64,000 nucleotides of DNA from Stereocaulon alpinum (taxonomy: Eukaryota > Ascomycota > Lecanoromycetes > Lecanorales > Stereocaulaceae): the NCBI GenBank assembly GCA_018257865.1, contig JAEUBA010000022.1, forward strand, positions 310,001 through 374,000, written 5' to 3'. The translations under genes and the position numbers were made by a program. Shown here in pieces: positions 43,601-54,839 of this stretch; position 1 is the first letter of the stretch, and each line of letters begins with the position of its first letter. The notes beneath the pieces are model-generated. The model did no database searches. It was not told where the DNA came from and saw only the letters and a program-made list of their open reading frames with translations.

Positions 43601-45124
43601 TCGCCATTCTGCTGCCCCTACAATTTCCCCAGGCACTCGCTATCAATGCCAATAGGTCTCCTTACGTTGCGACATATCGCATTGGGCTCCTCCTTCCGAG
43701 GATCTTTGCGGGTATTGTAATGGGCTTTGCTAATATCAATTTCGTCACAACGCTGCTAGACCTGTTTGGAGCTTCTCTGCAAAGTGGAAATCCGCACCAA
43801 GAGACTGTCAATGTCAATGATGTTCGGAGGCACGGTGGAGGTATGGGTGTATGGCTCGGCATCTACACCTTTAGTGCGATAGGCTCGATCGGAATTGGCT
43901 TCCTCATAGGAGCTGGAATAATCAGTGGCTTGGATGTTTCCTGGGGCTACTGGATCACCATCATCCTCAATGCGGCTGTGTTAGTGCTTAACGTTCTCAC
44001 GCCAGAAGTCCGAAGATCAGCTTACCGCAGATCAATGGCTGAAGTTCGTACGGGAACTGATATTTCTCGGAGAGTGGCTCGAGGGGAGATCAAGATGCAC
44101 CTCGAATCCACTGGACCAATCTGGTGGTGGGAGGAGATTATTGCTGGTCATGTACTCGCCATCCGTATGTTGAAACAACCTGGATTTGTAGTTCTTGCGT
44201 GCTACCTTGGTTGGATATATGGTCAGGTGGTTCTAGTAATAGTGGTAAGCCGTCAAGGATCTACTTTCTCCCTCGAAGCTCACACATACGTAGCTACTTG
44301 GAGCACTGCTTTCCAAATACTATCAATTCCATCCTCAGTATGTTGGACTGGCTGTCGCAATTATCCCCCTAGGCGCTCTATTCGCAATACCCTTTCAGAA
44401 GGCGTCATTGTTTAGCCGGGCAAGACATCATCGTCAAAGAACGGACAGCATGACCTTCGAAAAGCGCGTTACCTGGACGTCTCACCTTGTTAGGCGAAGC
44501 ATTTTCATGATCATACTCCCTTTCGCAGACTTAGCCTATACTCTTGCTTCGGGTGGTCCTCCGACCCAATACGTGGTCCCTATTATCTTCGCTGGTTTGA
44601 TCGGCTTCCTTTCCAACTTGGCTATCGCCGAGTGTCACGGAATCATCATGGAGACCTATGACACCTCGGATCTGCAGCCTGGGATGACTGGAAGACCTCG
44701 CCGCATTCTACCAGAAGAGATCAGGAAGAAGAGGACCAACTTTTCATGCTTCCCTCGTGTGACTGCGGGCTTCGCGATCGCACAGACGTTTGCCTTTATC
44801 ATTGCTGCAGGAGTCACGGCCTGGGGCGGTGTAGTCGAAAGGCATATTGGCGCACAGACGGCCACTGCAGTCATGGCAGGCGTTTTGTTAGTTCTGACGC
44901 TAATGCTGATTGGTGTGCTATGGCGTTCCAAGACAGTTCAGGTTATCCCATCAGAGAGGTTTGGGACGAACATCTTGTCTGGGCCAGAAGACGAGTGGAA
45001 GCCTATCATTATAGGAAGTCCTAGCGGCACAACACGACGGATGAGCATTTTGGAGCTGGGCACGTTGAGCAGGTGGAGCGAGATCAGACGCAGGAACAAG
45101 CTTGCCCCACAGGACAGGAAATAG
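40657..45124 (+). CDS. MFS-type transporter with a very long disordered N-terminal extension
   Basis: Two exons, 40657–44244 and 44294–45124, joined by a 49-nt intron (GTAAGC…ACGTAG), give 1472 residues. The splice rebuilds GQVVLVIVLLGALLSKYYQF. Residues 1 to about 900 are hydrophilic, rich in Ser, Pro, Arg and Asp and low in order, with phosphosite-like RRxS and SP motifs. From about 905 a membrane domain begins: RFVAIVTCITTAFVGLIIGI, ILGNVLFFLGLAITTALFYP, the inter-helix loop LHGRKPY, PRIFAGIVMGFANINF, GVWLGIYTFSAIGSIGIGFL and WITIILNAAVLVLNVLTPE. A second set of helices follows after about 1130. Helix order and the HGRKP loop resemble fungal proteins listed as polyamine (Tpo-type) MFS transporters. 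Substrate is not shown. Most MFS proteins have under 600 residues, so the N-terminal part is the unusual feature. Confidence 0.85.
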
Positions 45125-45670
45125 GGTGTTCTTCCTACTACGTCCTAACGAGGTGGTCACCACAGCCAGTCTGTGCTGCTGTGTGTTCTCTACCTACATA
45201 CCTATGGTTAAATCAATAAGTGCAATCAAACAGGTGCTCAGCTTTGTTCGAGCCTGATCTTCCCCTTGCCAGCTGTATCGTAGTCGTAATTGTCAAGCCA
45301 CAAGACTAATGGCAGAAATTGCAGATCCAGCGTTGATAAGAAATCTAAGATCTGAGGTCTCACACATCGTCATGATTAGAGAGCTTGGAAGAGCTAGAGA
45401 TGCCGAAACGTCACCTCGGAGTCAGTACAACGGTGTTCCCCGTACGTTCCCCGTACATCGTTACCCGCACGGTGAACCCTTTTCTTCCCGTCCACGGAGC
45501 AGTCTTGACAAGGAAACGGAAATCACGATCGGGTGAGTAATGTGCGATGTCGCATCGCGTCGCCGCAACCAGGCCCGACCAACATTTTCGGACCTCAAGG
45601 CCGAGACTTGTTGTCTCTAATAGTCATGCATAGCAAATGGCATTAGTGCAAGGATCAGGTTGAGGGTAAG

Positions 45671-45708
45671 GCAGTAAGACAGTAAGACAGTAGTAAGACA
45701 GTAAGACT
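45671..45708. repeat. Short tandem repeat (cagtaaga)n
   Basis: About four imperfect copies of an 8-base unit, one broken by an inserted ‘tag’. Non-coding. Confidence 0.8.
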
Positions 45709-46295
45709 GCCCCTTGTGGAATTTGGAAATCAATAGTGCGACGGGACGGGAATGGTACTACAGTACGTATTCCCCACCAACGAGACGAGATCTTCCGCTA
45801 GGACTGTTAGTTAACTTAGATCTCCGAAAGGATTCAGGATTCCGGATTCCGAATTCCGAATTCCAGGATTCAGAGTTGGGTGGGCTCAAGCCGATGGAAT
45901 TGTTTCCGTCTTTTGCCTTCCATCTTCATGACACTCTTCGCTTGTCGTAGCGAATGCTCTAGAGGATGTCGATCTAGGCTTTGGTGACCGGAAGATGGTG
46001 CAATTGGTGTTTCTCTCCGGCGGCTCAAGAAGATCAGCAACTTGGCAGAGTTGAATGTGTCGCGATATCGGAGCTAAGGCGAGGGCGGCTGTTGGCGGTG
46101 GTGTTGGGTGCAGGAGGCGTGCAAGGGTGGGGACACTGGGCCCTGGGGACGAAAACGCTCCACTAAAGATGCGGCTAAAGAACCCAGCATCCCGGCGCGG
46201 TTGGCTAAAATTTCCAAACAACGTTCTGGAACGTGGACAAGAACGCCTCCAATGCCCAGAACGTGTGTGCCGCCAACCCGGGTCGAGGAAAGCTT

Positions 46296-46352
46296 CTGCT
46301 GGTGCTGCTGGTGCTGCTGGTGCTGCTGGTGCTGCTGGTGCTGCTGGTGCTG
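46296..46352. repeat. 9-bp tandem repeat (ctgctggtg)n
   Basis: About six near-perfect 9-base units. The three-base phase makes all three frames open on each strand, giving false long reading frames. Confidence 0.85.
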
Positions 46353-46720
46353 GTAGTAGGTAGTTGCTGCGGTGCTGCAGTGCGTGGCATTCCATCCCCA
46401 CCATTTAATTTCACTCAACTTACATACCCAGTCGCCCAGGCCCAGCTGTCTCAAGACTCTAGGCCTCGCTGGCGTCTGCTGCAGCCCTATTATTATACTC
46501 AACAAGACCTTTGCTGCCGTCTAATTGACTGCTGAAGAAGGAAACGCAAAGGTCATGAGCTGCACCTATCCTCGTGTATATTGAATTTCGAGCTACGTCT
46601 GCAGGATAAATTGCTTGGTCGTTACCGGGGGCTTGGTTCGGACTGCGGAGCTACTTTGCCTGCTTGATGGTCCAGGCGTCATATATACTCGCCTCCGATG
46701 TTGGCACCAAATGTTCCAAC

Positions 46721-47434
46721 ATGTTTGACGATTTCTCCTTTGCATCTCCCCCTAAGCAACTTTCCCTCTATAAATCTCTTCAAATGGAGGACAGTGTCTC
46801 TCCCAATTCCTCCCGCGAGTCGTCGCCGGGCTACGACAATAGCTACAATAGCTCACGACGACATTCGTCTTCCAATTCGATAGCAGAGCTTTCTCGCCAC
46901 TTCAACCAGCACAGCCTTGCACCTCGACGACCGGCTACGGCTCTCGAGGAACCATCACCACGAGCACGGGATCCTAACCCATACCTACAATCCTCCAACA
47001 GCTTCTCAAACCGAGTCTGCCGCCAACGGCAAAGCGTCAATCGCCTCCAATGCTCCTCCGCCCACCTCTCCCGCATATCCGCTCTTGTCGAAGATATGGT
47101 ACAAACCGGGCAACCTTACAATACATACGGCCCTACACATTCATCCTCCATGCTCGATGACTCTGCCTCTCCTTCTCTCTCGCCCGACGAACACCCATCC
47201 TCATCCTCCGAGTCTTACTTCGGCTTCACTCCCATTCCAGTTTCCTCTGCAAACAGTGGTTCGCATCCGGCTCAGCATTCGCTCAGACACCAGCACTCAT
47301 ACAAAATTGATAAGGATCTCAGGCATTCTGCGTCAAGAGATGTACTGGGAAAGCCGATGGTCAAGAAGAAGATTAGGATGAGGATGAGCTCGAAGAATTT
47401 GAGTAACGGATCAGGGAAAAGATGCGACAGATGA
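46721..47434 (+). CDS. Conserved Pezizomycotina protein, Ser-rich, unknown function
   Basis: A single exon of 237 residues from the ATG at 46721; earlier in-frame ATG at 46667 would add 18 residues. I chose 46721 because MFDDFSFASPPKQLSLYKSL matches the opening of a family I remember in many ascomycetes (short aromatic start, ATPPKQ block). Conserved-looking blocks are SSPGYDNSYNSSRRHSS, IAELSRHFNQHSL, a basic stretch RQRQSVNRLQCSSAHLSRIS followed by LVEDMVQTGQ, and a C-terminal Lys/Arg cluster (MVKKKIRMRMSS). Much of it is low-complexity Ser/Pro with an acidic SLSPDEHPSS part. The basic helix and clusters could bind nucleic acid or a membrane, but no function is known to me. Confidence 0.7.
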   Translation: MFDDFSFASPPKQLSLYKSLQMEDSVSPNSSRESSPGYDNSYNSSRRHSSSNSIAELSRHFNQHSLAPRRPATALEEPSPRARDPNPYLQSSNSFSNRVCRQRQSVNRLQCSSAHLSRISALVEDMVQTGQPYNTYGPTHSSSMLDDSASPSLSPDEHPSSSSESYFGFTPIPVSSANSGSHPAQHSLRHQHSYKIDKDLRHSASRDVLGKPMVKKKIRMRMSSKNLSNGSGKRCDR

Positions 47435-47983
47435 TGCCACTGATAACGGCGTAATGACTGTGATGGGAGGCTATATTGAGCGTCTACGTATTCCAGATGG
47501 TTATAGGTGTTTTGGCGCAAGGGAGGTGTTTGGACGGATCACTGGTGACGAACTTTCAGAGATGACTTCCTGGGTGGCATTCTGCTGGAGCATACAACAA
47601 AACCTCCATTGCTGCAGCATTTTCATGCGAGATTACGTTCTGGATGTAACGAGGCAAGTTGGGTGGCAAATCTGATGACACAGGCCCACAAGTAGGGATG
47701 CAAACAATAGAGCACGACGTTTCTACACCAGGTATCACCAATTGCTTAAGCAATCTGATCAGGCTATTTTTGAAACATGCAGTGATACAGCAAAGGAAAG
47801 CTTCAGTTCTTATAATTATTCGTGATTCGATCAACAATACCGATGCTAAGGGAACATGTCTGTGCTTCTGACTTGTCAAGCCTATTGCCAAACCAAACCC
47901 TAAGCCAAAGCCCTAATCTTTGAGCTTTCCGTTCTCTCCAGCTTCAACTCTACACGCGAACCATTGACGACCACGAAAGTAGC
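47435..47983. other. Intergenic, nothing recognised
   Basis: Spacer with unsupported short frames on both strands. Confidence 0.5.
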
Positions 47984-49047
47984 ATGGTAGCCCCGCGCGT
48001 TGCACTAGCCGGTCAGGCCATTCCTGCCTACGCCCGTACAGCAGGCCGAGCGGTTCACGTGAAAATCCACCCACGGCCGCGAAATCTTGGAGAAAGTAGG
48101 GAGGTGCTGCGGGTGCTGCAGCAATATGGGGATGTAATTATGTATAAGCACTTGAAGGTATGCTCAGCTTGGTGATGCTCTATCCTGTGCTCTTGCTGAA
48201 TGTTGAACAGAATGGCTAACGGAGATCTCGATGCTAGCACGAGCCTGATCTACATGCAGCAAACACCGCACTAGCCATCTACCAGAACACAGAGTCGGCA
48301 GAGAACATCATCAATGCAAGTCCGCTACGCTTTGAGCTCGGGAAGGTGGAGGCAAGCTCGCCTCTGTCTGAATACATTGCTACCAAAGCAGCCGAAGAGG
48401 CGCAACAGAAGGAAGACGACGCAGTTGAGGCTGCATTCATTAGTGAAAGAGAACAATCCATCCGAGAACCCCAAGACGAAGCCCAACAAGAATTTGCAGA
48501 ATCTCACAATCCCCGCCGCCAGAATGGTAAACGAGCCAGCTCAGCTGAAGACGGTTTCGCAGCCTTCAAGGGCCTGCAAGGAATGCCTTCCAAAGCCTCC
48601 GACACTCCCCAGGCCACCACAATGACTACAACCTCGCCACGAACGCCCAAGCCCTTTACGCCAAATCCCACACCTTCAAGTACGTCCCCTACAGAGCTTC
48701 CATATATATCCCCACCGTCCTCCGCCGAACCTAGCCTCAAAGAAACTATAAGACAGTTCCACCTCACGGTTACAAGATCGGTAATGAATCACCATGCATA
48801 TATACAAAGACAACATTACTACGGCCCTTTCCATCTTGATTGGAGGACCTTGATGGCGGAGGATCTAAAGGGACGTGTGCCAGTTGATGGCTTCAGGGAT
48901 CTAGGACTCGGAAAGGGGGAGTCGCCTTTGAGGGATCGGTTGAAGAGGAGAGAGGAGGAAGAAAACGGTGGGGGAAGGGTGACATTGAGGCAGATGTGGG
49001 AGGTCGGGCAAGAAAAGCGAGAGAAGAGTGGAGAGGTGGACGCGTGA
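47984..49047 (+). CDS. Conserved fungal protein with N-terminal RRM-like fold, probably mitochondrial
   Basis: Two exons, 47984–48157 and 48238–49047, joined by an 80-nt intron (GTATGC…GATGCTAG with a GGCTAAC branch site), give 327 residues. The N-terminus (MVAPRVALAGQAIPAYART) is basic and lacks acidic residues, as in a mitochondrial targeting peptide. It leads into VHVKIHPRPRNLGESREVL and LQQYGDVIMYKHLK, then NTALAIYQNTESAENIINAS, a βαββαβ order like a degenerate RNA-recognition motif. A coiled, Glu/Ala/Gln-rich helix (EYIATKAAEEAQQKED) and a Pro/Thr-rich linker follow. The C-terminal block VMNHHAYIQRQHYYGPFHLD precedes a charged end. I do not know its function; an RNA-binding or mitoribosome-linked role is a guess. 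Confidence 0.75.
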
Positions 49048-50632
49048 GGGACTCTAGCTTGGCTCGAGAAGAACGCGGTTGGGTGGACTTCTGCCCGGAG
49101 TTTCATTGAGAAGGTCTACGAAATGTCGAAAGTTGGGGAATGATGGGCTCAGAGGCCGTACAGTGCAATGCCAAAGGAGCACCAACTGCTCGAGGATCTC
49201 AGATTCTGCCACTACAGCAGACGACAAAGGCGGATGCCTATGGACGATCGCGATATCACTTCACCAGTAATATGTAACGCAACAATGGCGAAGCGTTGCA
49301 GTCGTGAGGTGCAGAGTGCCTAGGGGCCGTTGTTGATGAATGGAGACCTAAACACATGTCTTCATAGCGCGGAATTGTTGAGTCTGGTACTGTGATGGTG
49401 GTGGAAGAAGGACTGCCTATTATTATGGTCTACGTGTGGATCCAGCGAATGCGAGCGCAGCAAGGAGTTTCACGAGTTGCGCAAAGCACTCAGAAACGGT
49501 TGGACCTGGTGTCGTGAGAAGCCGTAAGCAATGGACGTCAAAGAAGAAGCGTCGAGATCCCGGTACTGAGGTAGTTCAGAGTTAAGAGAAAATCGGCTGT
49601 TATAGGGAAACTTCCATGGCCCGTGGTTGGAGTGTACAGATGATAGCATAATATTATTTCTAGGAGGCCGACCAGCAAAGCATGACTCGCCCACCGATGT
49701 GCACGGTTGAGTAAAAACAATGTTAATTGTTGGCGAAGCTACTACTGTTGATTTATATACGTTCCTTCGATGTCAGAGTTCCAACCGTATCTCTTTGCTG
49801 ATAATTGCTTGACCTTATAAAGAGACCTATTCACCTTGTGCTATTACCGGTGCGAATAACAGGAGTGTGATATATCGGACTGAGGAGCGACTCTTGATTC
49901 AGAGGACTGAGGTTGTTCGAAAGAGTCATTCGATGAAAGAAGGTTAGAAATACAAATGTGGTAAGCAGTGGATCAGCTGTGACCGTCAACCCTATGATGA
50001 CCGAAGATTCCAATCATTGAAAAAGCTTGTTAATCCTTGTATCTGATACAAAGCTGATCACTGCTCCTCGACCCAGAGATCAAATACAGCATCTCATAAC
50101 CCTCTCGCTGCACCAGCACAAACACTCCTTTCCAGTCAAGGTTATATCTCGTAAAGACTTCCACTAGTAGAGACCCTCATTGCGCTTACCTACGTATATG
50201 AGACATTGCAGGAGATGCCATTTCAACTCAACGGAGGGCGTGCGCTGCCTGATTATTTCCTGCTCGATCATCATGGAACATGGGGTACTGACTGTCTGTT
50301 GCGCTAATTGAGTCTAGTACTAGATTGAGACTATTCATGAAGATGGAGATTAGAAATACTAGATCAGGGCACTGTGCAAGGAAATCGAGGTGCTGTTCGC
50401 AACTCTCGTCATGTGGTGTCACTTCGTAATTCGTTGAGTATTGGGGGCCACGATAGCGAATTAGCAATACTTGCGGAGCTGGAGCCTTGCGAATGCTGAT
50501 GTAAGGAAGTGATGCATTTGAAAGAGTTTCTCGTCAGTATCGGGTAAGGTTTTGGAATTTCTACACAGACTTCTCTCTTCCTTGCGACCACACAACTCGA
50601 AAACGCCCGATGCCATTCAACCTACTGCTCTA
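49048..50632. other. Intergenic, nothing recognised
   Basis: About 1.6 kb between convergent genes, with short unsupported frames only. Confidence 0.45.
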
Positions 50633-51172
50633 CTACCCTTCGACATGGTCTCTCTGCTCACTGCCTCCACCTTGACCTTCCGCATCGCCACCCCCACTTG
50701 ATCGTCCTGCCTGACCGAGCAGTGACGTTTTCTCCTCTTCGCCTGTCCCTGCTTGCCAGCGTCCATGAAATTCGTCCTGCCAGTGCATTCTAGAATAGTG
50801 ACCCTTCATGATCTTGTAATTGTTGCCGGGCAAGAAGCCACGTTTGGCAAAACGGACAACGTATCCTAGATTTAGTGCCTGGTGGCACGTAGAAGAGGGG
50901 GTGCTGCGCGGCGGCGTAACGCTTGAGAGGGTTTTTCCGTCTGAGTACACATTGTCGCAATACGGATCTGGACATTGCCATATAGTGCTGTGCTTGCTAC
51001 CGGATTGTCTGGCCCGCGCTATCTGGTATCGCACTTTGCGCTTCCATGCTATGTAACTTGTGTTTGGACTGAGTGGAGGCGTTGGATCATTCGCGAGTTG
51101 GTCGTCAGCGTCGTCCTCGGAACTGCGTGATGTTAATGCTTGCGTAGATATATCGGAGTTCCTTGGTGCCAT
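50633..51172 (-). CDS. Zinc-finger-like paralogue A, core scrambled by two compensating frameshifts
   Basis: One open frame of 179 residues from ATG 51172. Its two ends match the neighbour at 51857–52718: PTPPLSPNTSYIAWKRKVR and WQCPDPYCDNVYSDGKT at the front, YKIMKGHYSRMHWQDEFHGR and WQAGTGEEEKTSLLGQAG at the back. The middle, encoded about 50930–50840, does not match in this frame; in the frame two bases on it reads YAAAQHPLFYVPPGTK and RIRCPFCQTWLL, which does match the neighbour (HHPLYIDDLGSKK, QCPFCLNHRYG). A duplicated CT at the ‘ccctctcaag’ site explains the first shift; a second indel near 50845 restores the frame. The second CxxC pair is thus lost from the product. Either a tolerated change or early decay. 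Confidence 0.6.
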   Translation of the reverse strand: MAPRNSDISTQALTSRSSEDDADDQLANDPTPPLSPNTSYIAWKRKVRYQIARARQSGSKHSTIWQCPDPYCDNVYSDGKTLSSVTPPRSTPSSTCHQALNLGYVVRFAKRGFLPGNNYKIMKGHYSRMHWQDEFHGRWQAGTGEEEKTSLLGQAGRSSGGGDAEGQGGGSEQRDHVEG

Positions 51173-51856
51173 GTTGGCGCTACGCGATGGCGTGCTTGAT
51201 ACTGGTCAAAGTGTGCTTGCTCTAAGAATCGATGTTATTGACGACTATCATCTTGTTCACGAGAAAGAAAAATGGGAAGAAAATTCGACTGAGGGGCATC
51301 TTCCATATGCACCTGACACTGTGAAACACAGCCACAGCTTGTTGACCTGGGACGGACATACGTGGCGTTTCTGGAAGCCTGGAAGGATCTCATGTAGCAA
51401 GAGCAATCTTGCATATGGTAAATCCAGTCGTCGACTTCGAGCTTTCCCCCACTTACCCATTCGTCGCATTGTTCTACATACTAGTCTCTAGAGCTGCGCT
51501 TCGGTGCCGTTTCATCAGTTGCGTTGTTACATCTCCTTGTCAACGTGCTAGATACCTATCGACTACCTCCACATGGTGAAGACTGAGACGAAAGGGTCGC
51601 TGTACAAGTATTGATGAAAATCAGGGTGGCTCCCTCGTCGTCGTACAAGAACAGGTGGCGAATCCCTAAAGAATCATGGGTCTCATCACCGCCTAACGAT
51701 GGTGGCCTACCGTTGACTTCGTCGTAAATAATGCTATCTCACCTCCATGTAAACAATGCCCCTCTGCTGCTTCCCCCTTCTCCACCTCTACATATTCATA
51801 CTGGGCCCAACCGGGTTATCTATTCAGCTTGGTCGTCATTCGAAGGGGCACGAAGC
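51173..51856. other. Shared upstream region of the head-to-head paralogue pair
   Basis: 684 bases between the two starts. Frames here (51060–51491 plus) overlap paralogue A and are not convincing. It should hold both promoters. Confidence 0.5.
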
Positions 51857-52718
51857 ATGTCTGGCCCAGGCCCCGGGAGCGGAATCCTGACAAGCGACTT
51901 TGAGGAACTGCTCAGGGCCGAACTCATAAGGGCATTGGCTGAGCCAGACCAGACAGCCGAAGAAAAGCAGTATATTGCAATCCACGACAAGGATCTGAAT
52001 GGGCTACAAGGCGCACTCAAAGGAAAAGAACAGCAGGAAGATGGCCTCAGAGGTATGTATATTCCGAAGCACTTCATCCAAAACTGGACCGCAAAGCTAG
52101 GTCGTGGGCTTTTGAAGCAAGCTAGGGGATTTTCACCCTGGTTTACGGGCAACATCATTGTTAGCTAACTCCCAGATCTTTGCAGGCCATTGGGAAGATG
52201 AACTCAACGGGTACCTCACCGACATGTCCTCCAAGTCCAAGAAGCGCCCCACTCCTCCACCAAGTCCCGGCGCAACCTACAAAGCCTGGAAAGCGAAAGC
52301 GCAACGCCGACATCGTCGATACCGCTCCTCAAGCAACAACAACCGATACAGCATTCTGGACTGCCCCTGGCCCTTTTGCAGCGAATCCTTTCCAAATGAG
52401 GATCCAGTCTTCGATCATTACCGGGCTCACCATCCTCTCTACATTGACGACCTGGGCTCCAAAAAGCCACTGCAATGCCCTTTTTGCCTGAACCATAGAT
52501 ATGGACCTAAGTCGTTCAAGCTGATAAGGGGCCACCAAGATAGGCAGCACAGATCAAATCGGTGGGCTCAAACAGGTGAAGGCGCAGAAGGAGATGCTCA
52601 AGCGGCTTTAGCGGGTCAGACTGGTATGTTGACAGAAGGGGAGGAGTTTCAAGCTTGTGGTCTGGGTACGGGGGAGGGAGTGAAGATAAAGCTTGAGGAT
52701 GGCCTTGGCTTTGAATAA
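51857..52718 (+). CDS. Zinc-finger-like paralogue B
   Basis: Two exons, 51857–52052 and 52186–52718, joined by a 133-nt intron (GTATGT…TTGCAG), give 242 residues. The ATG at 51857 (MSGPGPGSGILTSDFEELL) is preferred over an upstream alternative at 51731. The splice joins DGLRG to HWEDELNGYL. After a Pro-rich PTPPPSPGATYKAWKAKAQ block come two putative zinc-binding units: CPWPFC with HYRAHHPLY, and CPFCLNHRYG with RGHQDRQH. This C-x4-C…H-x3-H and C-x2-C…H-x4-H order resembles degenerate C2H2 fingers. The tail is acidic with a KIKLEDG motif that could be a sumoylation site. Related proteins are common and unnamed in ascomycetes; nucleic-acid binding is likely but not shown. Confidence 0.75.
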
Positions 52719-53234
52719 GATGGCACATTCGCAACTTGAATTAGTAGCATTGTAAAGCCAGATACAAACCCATGACCATGGGAAGTAGTGGTTTCAAAAT
52801 TCATACATCCGAGAAGAGTAGCTGCCTGTGGTCACATATCAAATGTTGCGTTACTAGAAACAAGTGACCATAAGTATCCATGTATCTGGATGCTACCGAG
52901 TGTCTGTAATTGCGGTAGCGAGTTGGCCAAGGCGGCTTCTTGTAAAGATGATCAATGCCAAATTGAGGCAAACTGCTAAGAATATTTCGTCGTAATAGAG
53001 AGTGACGGACCGGGTCACTAGGAAGTCCACTGATACTCGACACTCTCTGTGTGTGTGAGAGTGATGGCTATAGCGTGCCACGAAAGATGAAGAAAAAACG
53101 ACACGTAGATCGAGATGGGTTGTCGTGACTTCGTGGGGAGGATAGGCTTGATTCAGCCAAGCTAAGCTACTTTTGGAAAATGGAATACCTCCAAAGTGCG
53201 AGAGCTTGACAATATTGACTTCACAGCTCACCAA
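52719..53234. other. Transition region before the AT-rich block
   Basis: Ordinary composition with normal CpA and TpG; no gene recognised. The change to TpA-rich sequence occurs within about 30 bases around 53230–53260. Confidence 0.5.
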
Positions 53235-53584
53235 TTAATAAGTACGATATTCGCCTACGTCCTAGGCTTATTATAGTACGTCTAGAACTACTCGCGCTAA
53301 TAGATATTAGGGTTAATATTATAGACCTAGGGGTAACTAAGAATAAGGTTATATCCTTATATCTTTATAGTACACTACGGTAGCGTATTTGAACAATTCC
53401 CTCAAAACTCTGCACATCTTCAACTGATACCCTATAAGGGGTAGATACGCTATAAGGGCCCTAATAGGGGGACTTCTAGGTATCGGACCCGATATCCTTG
53501 ACTTTTACCTCTTCTAGGTGGTAGAGGGGTAGGGCTCTAGCCCGGAGTCTAACCTACTCCTTACACACCCCTACTAACTTTTTG

Positions 53585-53708
53585 AAAATTCAACTACACT
53601 GCCTATAGGCCTTAGTACACCTATCCTACGGGCGTAATAATTAGTTAAAATTCAACTATACTACCTATAGGCCTTAGTATACCTATCCTACGAGCGTAAT
53701 AATTAGTT
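53585..53708. repeat. Two tandem 62-bp units that differ only by RIP-type transitions
   Basis: Units 53585–53646 and 53647–53708 share ‘cctataggccttagta’ and ‘cctatcctacg’ plus ‘gcgtaataattagtt’. The differences I see are CA to TA (cac/tat context, and gtacac/gtatac), TG to TA (ctgcc/ctacc) and GG to GA (cgggcg/cgagcg): all C-to-T on one strand or the other, and all in the second unit. Confidence 0.85.
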
Positions 53709-53800
53709 AACTATAGTTCTTACTACTCCTATCTAGCTGTGTCTTACTATAACCCTACTATTTAGTTAGGTCTCCGCTCTACCTAGGGGTGAAGTTAGGC

Positions 53801-53879
53801 CGCCTAGGGGGAAGCCCGCCTAGAGGAAGCCCGCTTAGGGGACAGCCCGTCTAGGGGACAGCCCGCCTAGGGGAAAGCC
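53801..53879. repeat. 16-bp GC-rich minisatellite, five units
   Basis: Units of 16, 15, 16, 16 and 16 bp of the form cgcctaggggacagcc. It is a GC-rich island in otherwise AT-rich DNA. Confidence 0.85.
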
Positions 53880-54839
53880 TACGTTCACGCCTATTAGTAT
53901 ATATACACGCATTCCTATAGAGGTTCTTATATGTTAGTAGCGCCTTAGTACTGCGTAGTAACCGCTGTTAATCTTTCTTACTATAATAGAAAATCGGCAA
54001 TTAGGACCCTAAAGATTACCCGTGCTAAGCGATCTAATATATCTTAAGATAAGTCCCCTAATTTCCTATCTCGGCCTAGCACGAATATTAATATTCTACG
54101 CACTTTGCGCACTCAACGTATAGTACGTATAATAAATAGTTAGGTAATTTAAAAGATACGTAAGCTCTTAAGGATTCTAATATACTAAAAACCTTTCAAA
54201 TTAGCCTATATACGTAAATATTATACTTAAATATATAGTATATATACGCTAAAATCCTATATCTTAGCGCCCCTACTCCCGCGTCTGTTTTATTTACTAG
54301 TACTTTCTTCTTTTTTTTTCTCTCTACTACCTTATTTATATATAAATTATATATAATAGATAGCTTATAGATAATATCGCTCCTCCTAAGGATATACGTC
54401 TTACTATATATACTTACCGTCTTTATAACCTTAACTATCGCTATAATTATACTACTACCTCCTTTCGCTCCTCTACTAAACGACTAGCCCTTACGGAGCT
54501 TAACCTGAATACCGCTAGTAATAAGAGGAAGAAGACTTATAAGAGTATAGGGGTTAGGCGTAGTAGACCTAAAAATACTATAGCAGCTACTTAGGTAATT
54601 AATACTATAAGGGAGGATATAGTTAATACTATAGGGGAGACTACAGTACTTAGGTATTTACTAAGTAGGCTATTCTAAGAGCCTTAGTATAATTCTTATA
54701 TTAATAGCTATACTATAATACAGCGTGATTATAACCCTATTAACTTATATTTATAGGTGGTAATCTTATAAAGAGTCCCTCTACCAGCTCCTACTCTAGA
54801 AGATATTACTAGGTTAGCGCCTACTAAGTTTATAGATAT

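Larger units (their letters stand above)
45125..46720. other. Intergenic region with simple repeats
   Basis: No convincing gene. Contains short ‘cagtaaga’ repeats at 45671–45708, an ‘aattcc/gattcc’ run at about 45836–45870 and a 9-bp repeat at 46296–46352. Long frames across the last repeat on both strands (Pro-Ala-Ala or Gly-Ala-Ala) are by-products of the repeat. Confidence 0.5.

Noticed and set aside
45886..46404. 172-codon minus frame with Pro-Ala-Ala repeats
   Set aside because: Its length is due to the 9-bp simple repeat at 46296–46352; the rest shows no conserved feature.
53801..53879. GC-rich 16-bp repeats considered as a CRISPR-like array
   Set aside because: Units are directly adjacent with no spacers and the genome is eukaryotic; an ordinary minisatellite.
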